A DNA stretch of 64,000 nucleotides, taken from contig JBCNNW010000005.1 in NCBI GenBank assembly GCA_039594205.1, forward strand, positions 1-64,000, read 5' to 3'. Positions 19,804 to 27,132 of this stretch are shown piece by piece (within the stretch, counting starts at the first letter, position 1; the number at the start of each line of letters is the position of its first letter). Below the pieces are notes generated by a model. It made no database searches. It saw nothing but the letters and a program-made list of their open reading frames with translations, and was not told the DNA's origin. Position numbers and translations under genes: made by a program. Source of the stretch: Pseudescherichia sp039594205. GTDB taxonomy: Bacteria; Pseudomonadota; Gammaproteobacteria; Enterobacterales; Enterobacteriaceae.

Positions 19804-22050
19804 CTAGCGTCCGCCGCGAATCAGGCCACCCATGCCGCGGCGCTCCATAAAGGCAGCCACCTGGTGACGAACCTCGCTGGTAAACTGTGCTTCCAGAGCA
19901 CGGTTAGCCAGCGTCTGGGCATCCTCACGATCGATATGGCGCAGCAGATATTTAACCCTGGCCACCGATCTGCCGTTCATTGACAGGTGACGATAGCCAA
20001 GGCCAATCAGCACCGCAACGCACATAGGATCGCCTGCCATTTCGCCGCACAGGCAGAGATCGATCCCGTGGCGCTCCGTCTCCTGAGCAATGGTCGCCAG
20101 CGCCCGCAGAACCGCCGGATGCAGGCTGTCGTAGAGGCTTGCCACACGGGTGTTGTTGCGATCGACCGCCAGAAGGTACTGAGTGAGATCGTTGGTGCCG
20201 ACGGAGATAAAATCGACCCGGCTGGCCAGATGCGCCAGCATAAAGACCATGGAAGGGACTTCCAGCATCACGCCGATGCGCGGCCTGGGGATAGCGTAGC
20301 CAATCATCTCTTCCACTTCCCGCCCGGCGCGCTCAATCAGTCGGCGAGCTTCGTCCACCTCTTCAATGCTGGTGATCATCGGCAGCAGGATGCTGAGGTT
20401 GCCGGTAGCGGCGTTGGCGCGCAGCATGGCCCGCACCTGAATTAAAAAGATCTCCGGCTGATCGAGCGTAATACGGATCCCACGCCAGCCCAGGCAGGGG
20501 TTCTCCTCGCTGATGGGCATATAGGGCAGCTGCTTATCCGCCCCGACGTCCAGCGTACGCAGGGTCACCGGCTTCTCGTTAAACAGCTGCAGCATTCCCT
20601 GATACTGAGCCACCTGCTCCTCCTCAGAGGGGAAGCCGCTTTGCAGCATAAACGGGATTTCAGTGCGGTAGAGACCAATGCCGTCGATGCGGCTGCCCAG
20701 CTGCTCCTCATGCGCAGGACTCAGCCCGGCGTTGAGCATCACCTTAACCCGATCGCCGCTTTTTAGCTGGGCGGGAAGGTTAACCTCATCCTCTGCGAGC
20801 TTGCTGAGCTCGTTCTCTTCGGTGATGAGACGCTGATACTCCTGCAGCAGGAGCGGCTCGGGATCGACCAAAAGCTCGCCCCGGTAGCCATCTACCACCA
20901 GCGTGCGGCGATGCAGTACCGAGGGCTGGATATCGGCCCCCATTACGGTTGGAATACCCAAAGCCCGCACCATAATCGCCGCATGGGAGTTGGCTGCGCC
21001 GTCGCGAACCACCACCCCTACCAGCCGATCGTGAGGCAGCTCGGCGAGCGTAGTGGCGGATAGCTCGTCGGCCACCAGCACAAAGCGTTCTGGCCAGGTG
21101 TTTGGTCCCTGTAGGCTATCGTCGAGATGGAACAGCAGGCGCTGCCCCAGCGTGCGCAGGTCGCCGGCACGCTCCTTCAGGTAGCCGTCGGTAAGGGCGG
21201 CAAACTGCTCGGCAAAGCGCCCGATGACCTTTTTCACCGCCCACTCGGCCACAAAGCCGCGATCGACCTCGTCAAACAGCTCGCGTCTGAGGCGGGCGTC
21301 CGATAGCAGATGAGAATAGAGATCGAAGATGGCCGCCGTCTCTTTCTGCGCCCCGGCAGAGAAACGTTTGCTGTAGCGGCGAAACTCGCCGGCAGCCTCT
21401 TCGAGCGCGCCGGTAAGGCGTTCGCGCTCAAGGCCGGTGTCCAGCGTTGAGGCCTCGTAGACCTGCTCCATCAGCGGCAGCGTGGCATCCATCCACCCCT
21501 CGGCGATCGCTACGCCGGGAGCGGCTGGCAGCGCACGAATGCGCGTCTGGCGATACTGACCAAACAGGGCGGCAAGCTGCGACTGGGAGAGGATGGCAGC
21601 CATCTGGGTTGCCAGCGTAACTAAAAACGACTCTTCGCTCTCGTCAAACTGGCGCAGTTCGCGCTGCTGGACAACCAGCACGCCCAGCAGCTGGCGGCGC
21701 TGAATAATCGGCACGCCCAGAAACGCCCGGAAGCGTTCCTCTTTTACTGAGGGAATGTATTTGAAGCTGGGATGCTTATGCGCGTCGGCGAGGTTAATCG
21801 GCTCCGCCAGCCTGCCTACCAGGCCAACGATACCCTGATCGAATGCGAGCGTGATGGTGCGTCCGCGCGGCTTTTTCAAACCGCGCGTCGCCATCAGGTA
21901 ATAGCAGCGTCTGTCATGATCGGCGAGGTAAACCGAACAGACTTCGGTGTTCATCGCCAGACAGATGTCGGTCACCAGGATATCCAGCGCCTCGTTAAGG
22001 CGCGGCGCGCTGGCAACTTTCTCAACTATTTCTCGTAACCGGGTGAGCAT
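19804..22050 (-). CDS. ptsP: Phosphoenolpyruvate-protein phosphotransferase, nitrogen PTS (EI-Ntr)
   Basis: Takes phosphate from PEP and passes it to NPr, then EIIA-Ntr, a regulatory chain linked to nitrogen and potassium status. It has 748 residues as in E. coli. An N-terminal GAF sensory domain covers about 1-165, followed by the EI domains. The phosphorylated His is in GAANSHAAIMVRALGIP (near 356) and the C-terminal PEP-binding barrel includes LCLCGEMAGDP. It is 12 bases downstream of rppH on the same strand. Confidence 0.98.
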   Translation of the reverse strand: MLTRLREIVEKVASAPRLNEALDILVTDICLAMNTEVCSVYLADHDRRCYYLMATRGLKKPRGRTITLAFDQGIVGLVGRLAEPINLADAHKHPSFKYIPSVKEERFRAFLGVPIIQRRQLLGVLVVQQRELRQFDESEESFLVTLATQMAAILSQSQLAALFGQYRQTRIRALPAAPGVAIAEGWMDATLPLMEQVYEASTLDTGLERERLTGALEEAAGEFRRYSKRFSAGAQKETAAIFDLYSHLLSDARLRRELFDEVDRGFVAEWAVKKVIGRFAEQFAALTDGYLKERAGDLRTLGQRLLFHLDDSLQGPNTWPERFVLVADELSATTLAELPHDRLVGVVVRDGAANSHAAIMVRALGIPTVMGADIQPSVLHRRTLVVDGYRGELLVDPEPLLLQEYQRLITEENELSKLAEDEVNLPAQLKSGDRVKVMLNAGLSPAHEEQLGSRIDGIGLYRTEIPFMLQSGFPSEEEQVAQYQGMLQLFNEKPVTLRTLDVGADKQLPYMPISEENPCLGWRGIRITLDQPEIFLIQVRAMLRANAATGNLSILLPMITSIEEVDEARRLIERAGREVEEMIGYAIPRPRIGVMLEVPSMVFMLAHLASRVDFISVGTNDLTQYLLAVDRNNTRVASLYDSLHPAVLRALATIAQETERHGIDLCLCGEMAGDPMCVAVLIGLGYRHLSMNGRSVARVKYLLRHIDREDAQTLANRALEAQFTSEVRHQVAAFMERRGMGGLIRGGR

Positions 22051-22062
22051 GATATGTATGGC

Positions 22063-22593
22063 TTATCCTCTCTTACGTCGCCAGGCAGGAGAGTGTTGTG
22101 GCTTAGGGGTGCTCTCCGTCAGCGCCATGACCACACTTGCAAACTCCTTCATCACCCGACGATAAACATCGCGCTTAAACGAGACAACCTGACGAACAGG
22201 ATACCAGTAGCTTACCCAGCGCCAGCCATCAAACTCAGGGGTACTGCTGGTTTGCATATTGATATCCGCATCGTTGCTGATCAATTGCAAAAGAAACCAC
22301 TTCTGTTTTTGGCCGATACAAACCGGCTTTGTGTCCCAACGCACCAAACGTTTTGGTAACTTGTAACGCAACCAGCTGCGGGTCGAAGCAAGAATACGTA
22401 CATCCTTACGGCTCAGCCCCACCTCTTCGAACAGCTCCCGGTACATAGCTTGCTCCGGGGACTCGCCAGGGTTGATACCGCCCTGGGGAAACTGCCATGA
22501 GTGCTGACCGAAGCGCCTGGCCCACATGACCTGGCCTTGTCGATTACAGATTACGATACCCACATTTGGGCGGTAGCCATCGTCATCAATCAC
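22063..22593 (-). CDS. rppH: RNA pyrophosphohydrolase
   Basis: Removes pyrophosphate from the 5' end of mRNA, which makes it open to RNase E attack. It has 176 residues. The Nudix box is complete (GGINPGESPEQAMYRELFEE then VGL). The N-terminus MIDDDGYRPNVGIVICNRQG is typical. It is followed by ptsP in an operon. The long gene-free stretch upstream contains its promoter, which I did not pin down. Confidence 0.98.
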   Translation of the reverse strand: MIDDDGYRPNVGIVICNRQGQVMWARRFGQHSWQFPQGGINPGESPEQAMYRELFEEVGLSRKDVRILASTRSWLRYKLPKRLVRWDTKPVCIGQKQKWFLLQLISNDADINMQTSSTPEFDGWRWVSYWYPVRQVVSFKRDVYRRVMKEFASVVMALTESTPKPQHSPAWRRKRG

Positions 22594-22760
22594 CGGACTA
22601 CCTCAAAATAAACCTGAATTAAACGATTGTTTCACACTCGTGAGGTACGGTAAACCACTCTCTGAATGCGCTATAACCGAATAACATTTGAATAACTCAC
22701 AATTATCACCTGAGTTATAAACAGAATGGGCGCATCGGCTGCGGTTTTATTCACGATTTC

Positions 22761-22769
22761 TGTGGATAG
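22761..22769 (-). promoter_or_regulatory. DnaA box (one mismatch)
   Basis: Minus strand CTATCCACA, one mismatch from TTATCCACA. Confidence 0.55.
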
Positions 22770-22899
22770 AGTTGTGAAGAAGTACGGAATTACTCCGGGA
22801 AAACCCTGACAGCTCTGAACAATCAGTTTATCACTCGTAAAAATAATTTGGGACTATTCATTAGGTTATATCACGATCTTTATGCTATCGGGATCATTA

Positions 22900-22915
22900 T
22901 GTGATGTGTATCACA
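22900..22915. promoter_or_regulatory. CRP-type palindrome
   Basis: TGTGA, six bases, TCACA: both half-sites are perfect. It is 315 bp from the rppH start and 370 bp from the mutH start; which promoter it serves is not clear. Confidence 0.65.
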
Positions 22916-22957
22916 GGCACGATCCGGCAAGTGATGAAAGATCGAACAGAGTCGATT

Positions 22958-22966
22958 TTATCCACA
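22958..22966 (+). promoter_or_regulatory. DnaA box (perfect)
   Basis: TTATCCACA on the plus strand. It faces the box at 23077-23085, 119 bp away, in inverted orientation. Confidence 0.7.
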
Positions 22967-23076
22967 GATTGTGCCACTAAGTTAAGCACAATTTGTGCGA
23001 AAATTCGATTTTGGTCGCACGTCAAGGCTGTAAATGGAAACAGTAGTCCGGGTTTTTCTTACTTATCCCACTTTTC

Positions 23077-23085
23077 TGTGGATAA
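23077..23085 (-). promoter_or_regulatory. DnaA box (perfect)
   Basis: Minus strand TTATCCACA, about 190 bp before the mutH start. Confidence 0.7.
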
Positions 23086-23273
23086 CATGGTGTAAGATCC
23101 TGTTCATTGTCAGTGACCAGATTTGGAAAACATGGCAGCCCGTTGCGCAACAAAGAGCGCGCAAGGGAAAAAAATCCTAAAAATCATTGCGTTGTTTATC
23201 GCTGTGGGAAAAGATCTATCCCGTTGCCCCCTGTGCACTATTGCTGTTCATTTTTTAACCAGAGGTTATATAT

Positions 23274-23969
23274 ATGCTGCCGCTCTCTCCTTTTACCTCT
23301 CCGCCAGACTCGGAAAGCGCTCTGTTTGAGCAGGCGCAGCGGTTAGCCGGGCTGACTCTTGGCGAGCTGGGTGCGCTGGCTGGACTGCCGGTTCCAACAG
23401 ACTTCAAGCGTGATAAGGGCTGGACCGGGGTGCTGCTGGAGCGCTGGCTGGGGGCGAGCGCGGGCAGCAAGCCTGAGCAAGATTTCGCTGCGCTGGGAGT
23501 GGAACTGAAGACTATTCCTGTGGATAGCCTGGGCCGTCCGCTGGAGACCACCTTCGTTTGCGTTGCGCCGCTGACCGGCAATAGCGGCGTGACCTGGGAG
23601 AGCAGCCACGTGCGGCACAAGCTCAAGCGAGTGCTGTGGATCCCGGTAGAGGGTTCGCGGGAGATCCCTGTCGCCAGCCGCCGGGTTGGCTCCCCGCTGC
23701 TGTGGAGTCCCAGCGAGCTGGAGGAGCAGCAGCTACGCATGGACTGGGAGGAGCTGATGGATCTTATCGTGCTGGGCAGGGTAGAGAGCATTACCGCTCG
23801 TCACGGCGAGGTGCTGCAGCTGCGGCCAAAGGCGGCCAACAGCAAGGCGCTGACCGAGGCGGTGGGCCAGCATGGCCAGCCGATTCTGACCCTGCCGCGC
23901 GGCTTCTACCTGAAGAAGAACTTCACCCGCGCGCTGCTGGCGCGGCATTTTTTGTTGCAGGGTTATTAA
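23274..23969 (+). CDS. mutH: DNA mismatch repair endonuclease MutH
   Basis: Nicks the unmethylated strand at hemimethylated GATC sites when activated by MutS-MutL. It has 231 residues (E. coli 229). The catalytic triad Asp70, Glu77 and Lys79 is intact in QDFAALGVELKT. AGG AG ribosome site (AGAGG at 23261-23265) lies eight bases before the ATG. The first 15 residues differ from E. coli; the rest is closely alike (VAPLTGNSGVTWE, RPKAANSKALTEA, LPRGFYLKKNFT). It is divergent from rppH across a long regulatory region and followed by ygdQ. Confidence 0.98.
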   Translation: MLPLSPFTSPPDSESALFEQAQRLAGLTLGELGALAGLPVPTDFKRDKGWTGVLLERWLGASAGSKPEQDFAALGVELKTIPVDSLGRPLETTFVCVAPLTGNSGVTWESSHVRHKLKRVLWIPVEGSREIPVASRRVGSPLLWSPSELEEQQLRMDWEELMDLIVLGRVESITARHGEVLQLRPKAANSKALTEAVGQHGQPILTLPRGFYLKKNFTRALLARHFLLQGY

Positions 23970-24032
23970 ATTTTTTGCCCTCTCCTGCCAGAGGCTTATA
24001 ATTAGCGCTTCTTTTTTTGGCAGGACTTTACG

Positions 24033-24746
24033 ATGTTATTTGCATGGATAACCGATCCCAACGCCTGGCTCGCGCTCGGTACGCTGACGCTGCTGGAGAT
24101 TGTGCTCGGGATCGACAATATTATTTTCCTCTCTCTGGTCGTTGCAAAGCTCCCGGCCGCACAGCGTAACCATGCCCGGCGTATTGGCCTGGCAGGCGCA
24201 ATGCTGATGCGTCTGGCGCTGCTGGCCTCTATCTCATGGGTTACCCGGCTGACTACGCCGCTGTTCACCGTGCTCGATCATGCGATCTCTGCCCGCGATC
24301 TGATCCTGCTACTCGGCGGTCTGTTCCTGATCTGGAAGGCCAGCAAGGAGATCCATGAAACGATCGAAGGTGAAGAGGAGGGGCTGAAAACCAACGTTCA
24401 CTCTTTCCTCGGCGCTATCGTGCAGATCATGATGCTGGATATTATCTTCAGTCTCGACTCGGTGATTACGGCGGTGGGTCTGTCGGATCATCTGTTCATT
24501 ATGATGGCGGCGGTAGTGATCTCCGTCGGCGTGATGATGTTTGCCGCCCGCCCTATTGGCGAGTTTGTCGATCGTCACCCGTCGGTAAAAATGCTGGCCC
24601 TGTCGTTCCTGATCCTGGTTGGCTTTACGCTGATGCTGGAGAGTTTTGGCATCCACGTACCAAAAGGCTATATCTATTTCGCCATGTTCTTCTCGATCGC
24701 CGTCGAGACCCTGAACCTGTTGCGCAATAAAAAGAATCCGCTGTGA
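24033..24746 (+). CDS. ygdQ: TerC-family integral membrane protein YgdQ
   Basis: 237-residue inner-membrane protein of the TerC family, with about seven hydrophobic segments and acidic residues within the membrane (LEIVLGIDNIIFLSLVV and LLDIIFSLDSVITAVGLSD-like segments). Family members are implicated in metal export, such as manganese, but the role of YgdQ itself is not established. Start ATG as in E. coli, 63 bp after mutH. Confidence 0.95.
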   Translation: MLFAWITDPNAWLALGTLTLLEIVLGIDNIIFLSLVVAKLPAAQRNHARRIGLAGAMLMRLALLASISWVTRLTTPLFTVLDHAISARDLILLLGGLFLIWKASKEIHETIEGEEEGLKTNVHSFLGAIVQIMMLDIIFSLDSVITAVGLSDHLFIMMAAVVISVGVMMFAARPIGEFVDRHPSVKMLALSFLILVGFTLMLESFGIHVPKGYIYFAMFFSIAVETLNLLRNKKNPL

Positions 24747-24752
24747 TCTCTC

Positions 24753-24774
24753 GCTCCCCCGCTACGGGGGAGCC
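24753..24774. terminator. Strong GC hairpin between convergent ygdQ and the lipoprotein gene
   Basis: A near-perfect inverted repeat GCTCCCCC/GGGGGAGC. Neither strand has a clear T-run after it, so its action as an intrinsic terminator is uncertain. Confidence 0.4.
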
Positions 24775-24778
24775 ATCG

Positions 24779-25216
24779 CTACTTACCCTGGCGCGTCGTT
24801 TCACCTTCGTTAAGCGGTATGCTTTTAACATGCCCGTCTGAGAACTCAATCCCTGTTACCACGCTTCGCTGTGAAGCATGACCGTCAGACTCTTCCAGTA
24901 TGTACTGCACGATGTATTGACCTTTTTCCGGGAAGTGATAAAAGTCAGGTGGTATGCATAGCTTTCCATTTTTTACGGCCAGCGCGGGCGAGTCTGTTAC
25001 TTTTAACTTTTGCGGAGGGGTACCGCGCGGATTTATGGCGATCAGAGTAGGCTGGTAGCTACCGGCATCCGCAACCTGGAAGCATATGCTTTCTCCAATC
25101 TTACTCACGGCCGCAGTTTCATTGGCTTTTAATCTGTCACCGGATCCCGGGCAACCGGTCAATAAAACGATGGAAGCAACCAGTAAGAGTGGACTAATTT
25201 TGCGAGTGCCTTTCAT
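24779..25216 (-). CDS. Putative lipoprotein of an islet absent from the E. coli order
   Basis: 145 residues with a lipoprotein signal: basic start, hydrophobic core and lipobox LLTGC, followed by PGSGDRLK. The mature part is soluble and beta-rich in appearance, with GESICFQV and INPRGTPPQKLKV. The start CPGSGDR resembles a group of small enterobacterial lipoproteins that NCBI labels putative T6SS immunity periplasmic lipoproteins; I recognise the style but cannot confirm membership, and no effector or T6SS gene is nearby. The ATG has an AGGGA site upstream. It follows the 80-residue gene by eight bases on the same strand, so the two likely form an operon. Function unknown. Confidence 0.75.
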   Translation of the reverse strand: MKGTRKISPLLLVASIVLLTGCPGSGDRLKANETAAVSKIGESICFQVADAGSYQPTLIAINPRGTPPQKLKVTDSPALAVKNGKLCIPPDFYHFPEKGQYIVQYILEESDGHASQRSVVTGIEFSDGHVKSIPLNEGETTRQGK

Positions 25217-25224
25217 TATTATCC

Positions 25225-25467
25225 CTATGATGAATGGGCGAGAAATTTGATGATGATGACTGAAGCGATGCTAGTAATCACAATCATTGAGCTAACAATA
25301 GTCATAGTCTGAACACTTAAAGCGTTATGTAGCTCAACCTTAAAATTGGCAATTTCAATTGTGAGCGTGGACGTGTTCTCCTTCGTTGCGTAGTTAGACT
25401 TAATCACGGCGACATCCGTAACCAGAGACTCTACCTTCTCCTCAAGCGTTTTGACGCGTATCTCCAT
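25225..25467 (-). CDS. Small coiled-coil, single-pass membrane protein
   Basis: 80 residues. The first 45 are a heptad-rich charged helix (MEIRVKTLEEKVESLVTD...), probably a coiled coil, and a single hydrophobic segment (about 52-75, MTIVSSMIVITSIASVIIIKF) follows with a short tail. The layout is like XhlA/holin-associated small proteins and other tail-anchored coiled coils, but no family is firmly recognised. A strong AGGAG site lies five bases before the ATG, which supports real translation. With the downstream lipoprotein gene it interrupts the usual ygdQ-ygdR neighbourhood. Confidence 0.7.
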   Translation of the reverse strand: MEIRVKTLEEKVESLVTDVAVIKSNYATKENTSTLTIEIANFKVELHNALSVQTMTIVSSMIVITSIASVIIIKFLAHSS

Positions 25468-25653
25468 CTCTCCTTCTCCGTTATTTGTAACGTTAATTAC
25501 GTCACGAAAATATTACCATGCTACGGGTATAGTAAACCGTGGTGAATGCCGCTATTTCTCGTAGTCTTTTAAGATTTTCCCGCTTTTTCCTTTCGTATCC
25601 GTGCGTTATTACTACACTCAATACAGATTTTGGCCTTGAGAAGGAGAACAACC

Positions 25654-25872
25654 GTGAAAAAATGGGCAGTAGTGATTTCCGCAGTGGGTTTAGCCTGTGC
25701 AGTTTCAGGATGCAGCAGCGACTATGTGATGGCGACCAAAGATGGCCGTATGATCCTGACTGAAGGTAAGCCGGCAGTAGATGACGATACCGGGCTGGTC
25801 AGCTACCGCGACCTGCAGGGCAACGAGATGCAGATTAACCGTGATGACGTGTCGCAAATTATCGAACGCTAA
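25654..25872 (+). CDS. ygdR: Small lipoprotein YgdR
   Basis: 72-residue lipoprotein of the YgdI/YgdR family (DUF903). The start is a GTG (codes MKKWAV) with AAGGAG seven bases upstream; the in-frame ATG at 25630 lacks such a site and would spoil the signal peptide. Lipobox VSGC with acylated Cys near residue 20, then SSDYVMATKDGRMIL. Function unknown; nearly identical to the E. coli protein as recalled. Confidence 0.94.
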   Translation: MKKWAVVISAVGLACAVSGCSSDYVMATKDGRMILTEGKPAVDDDTGLVSYRDLQGNEMQINRDDVSQIIER

Positions 25873-25877
25873 GTGCT

Positions 25878-25910
25878 AAGGTCAGCAATCTGCTGGCCTT
25901 TTGATTTTTC
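25878..25910 (+). terminator. Rho-independent terminator after ygdR
   Basis: A ten-pair stem AAGGTCAGCA/TGCTGGCCTT with loop ATC and one G-T pair, then a T-rich tail. Confidence 0.85.
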
Positions 25911-25995
25911 TCTTCCCCTTTTGCCTCCCCTCTGCCATGTTTATATTCCTTTGTCAGGAAGCCCCTGACGTTGTTAAAAAACAAGGAAGCCGGCT

Positions 25996-27036
25996 ATGCA
26001 TTATCACCGTATCCCTCACAGCTCGCTTGAGATAAGCACGCTGGGGCTGGGCACAATGACCTTTGGTGAGCAGAACAGCGAAGCCGAGGCCCATGCGCAG
26101 CTTGATTACGCCGTAGCCCAGGGTATTAACCTGATTGATGTGGCAGAGATGTATCCCGTGCCGCCGCGCCCGGAGACGCAGGGTTTAACCGAAACCTACG
26201 TCGGCAACTGGCTGGCCAGGAACGGCAACCGTGAAAAGCTGGTTATCGCCTCCAAGGTGAGCGGGCCAAGCCGCAATAACGACAGCGGCATTCGTCAGAA
26301 TCAGGTGCTGGATCGCAAAAATATCCGTGAAGCGCTGGACGCCAGCCTGAAGCGCCTGCAAACCGACTATCTCGATCTCTACCAGGTTCACTGGCCGCAG
26401 CGCCCGACCAACTGCTTTGGCAAGCTGGGCTATGAGTGGGCCGAATCCGCGCCCGGCGTCACTATTCTCGACACGCTCGAAGCACTGACCGAGTGTCAGC
26501 GAGCGGGCAAGATCCGCTATATCGGCGTCTCGAACGAAACGGCGTTTGGCGTGATGCGCTATCTGCACCTGGCGGATAAACACGATCTGCCGCGCATCGT
26601 CACTATCCAGAACCCCTATAGCCTGCTGAACCGCAGCTTTGAGGTTGGTCTGTCAGAGGTGAGCCAGTTTGAGGGCGTTGAACTGCTGGCCTACTCCTGC
26701 CTGGCCTTCGGCACTCTAACCGGTAAATACCTGAACGGTGCGAAGCCCGCCGGCGCGCGCAATACGCTGTTTAGCCGCTTTACGCGCTACAGCGGCGAGC
26801 AGACGCAAAAAGCGATCGCGGCCTATGTGGATATCGCCAAACGGCATAATCTGGATCCGGCGCAGATGGCGCTGGCCTTTGTCCGCCGTCAGCCGTTCGT
26901 CGCCAGCACCCTGCTGGGAGCTACGACCATGGAGCAGCTGAAAACCAACGTTGAGAGCCTGTATCTGGAGCTGAGCGAAGAGGTGCTGGCGGAGATTGAA
27001 GCGGTGCACAAGGTCTATACCTACCCGGCACCGTGA
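25996..27036 (+). CDS. tas: NADP(H)-dependent aldo/keto reductase Tas
   Basis: 346 residues, same as E. coli Tas, named for suppressing tyrosine auxotrophy under starvation. AKR fold: GLGTMTFG at the N-terminus, catalytic Asp/Tyr in IDVAEMYPVPPRPETQG, Lys in IASKVSGPSRN, active-site His in YQVHWPQRP, and NADP-binding segment at the C-terminus. The physiological substrate is not established. Single gene between ygdR and the convergent lplT. Confidence 0.96.
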   Translation: MHYHRIPHSSLEISTLGLGTMTFGEQNSEAEAHAQLDYAVAQGINLIDVAEMYPVPPRPETQGLTETYVGNWLARNGNREKLVIASKVSGPSRNNDSGIRQNQVLDRKNIREALDASLKRLQTDYLDLYQVHWPQRPTNCFGKLGYEWAESAPGVTILDTLEALTECQRAGKIRYIGVSNETAFGVMRYLHLADKHDLPRIVTIQNPYSLLNRSFEVGLSEVSQFEGVELLAYSCLAFGTLTGKYLNGAKPAGARNTLFSRFTRYSGEQTQKAIAAYVDIAKRHNLDPAQMALAFVRRQPFVASTLLGATTMEQLKTNVESLYLELSEEVLAEIEAVHKVYTYPAP

Positions 27037-27042
27037 GTGAAT

Positions 27043-27123
27043 TGCCCGGCGGCGCACGCTTGCCGGGCCTACGGTGGCACAGTACGATGTGTAGGTCGGG
27101 TAAGGCGAAGCCGCCACCCGACA
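27043..27123. repeat. REP/BIME element between tas and lplT
   Basis: Two inverted REP-like units, TGCCCGGCGGCGCACGCTTG onward and GTAGGTCGGGTAAGGCGAAG onward, face each other in the gap between convergent genes. Typical enterobacterial BIME. Confidence 0.85.
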
Positions 27124-27132
27124 TAAGATGAG

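Larger units (their letters stand above)
22897..23088 (-). pseudogene. ygdT: ygdT-like reading frame interrupted by a stop codon
   Basis: From an ATG at 23088 the minus strand reads MLSTEKWDK and then TAA at codon 10. In the same frame it goes on with EKPGLLFPFTALTCD, then VLNLVA and SVDK, ending at TAA 22897-22899. As I recall, E. coli YgdT is a 48-residue predicted protein beginning MLSTESWDNCEKP with the same later blocks. No frameshift is seen, only the in-frame stop. The conserved ends MLST and SVDK are exactly where DnaA boxes lie, so conservation may be for DNA binding rather than protein. Confidence 0.65.
22594..23273. other. 680-bp gene-free region between rppH and mutH
   Basis: No convincing protein gene. 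It holds three strong DnaA boxes, a perfect CRP-type palindrome, four GATC sites within 69 bp (22875-22943) and, on the minus strand, a version of 'ygdT' interrupted by a stop codon. rppH and mutH diverge from it, so it must carry at least two promoters. A plus-strand open frame at 22901-23095 is the mirror of the ygdT segment and has no family resemblance. Confidence 0.8.

Noticed and set aside
22901..23095. 64-residue plus-strand open frame between rppH and mutH
   Set aside because: It mirrors the ygdT segment and the DnaA boxes, lacks a ribosome site and shows no family.
24779..25216. Firm call of a type VI immunity gene
   Set aside because: Resemblance is limited to the lipobox surroundings; no T6SS effector, PAAR, Hcp or VgrG gene is in the window.
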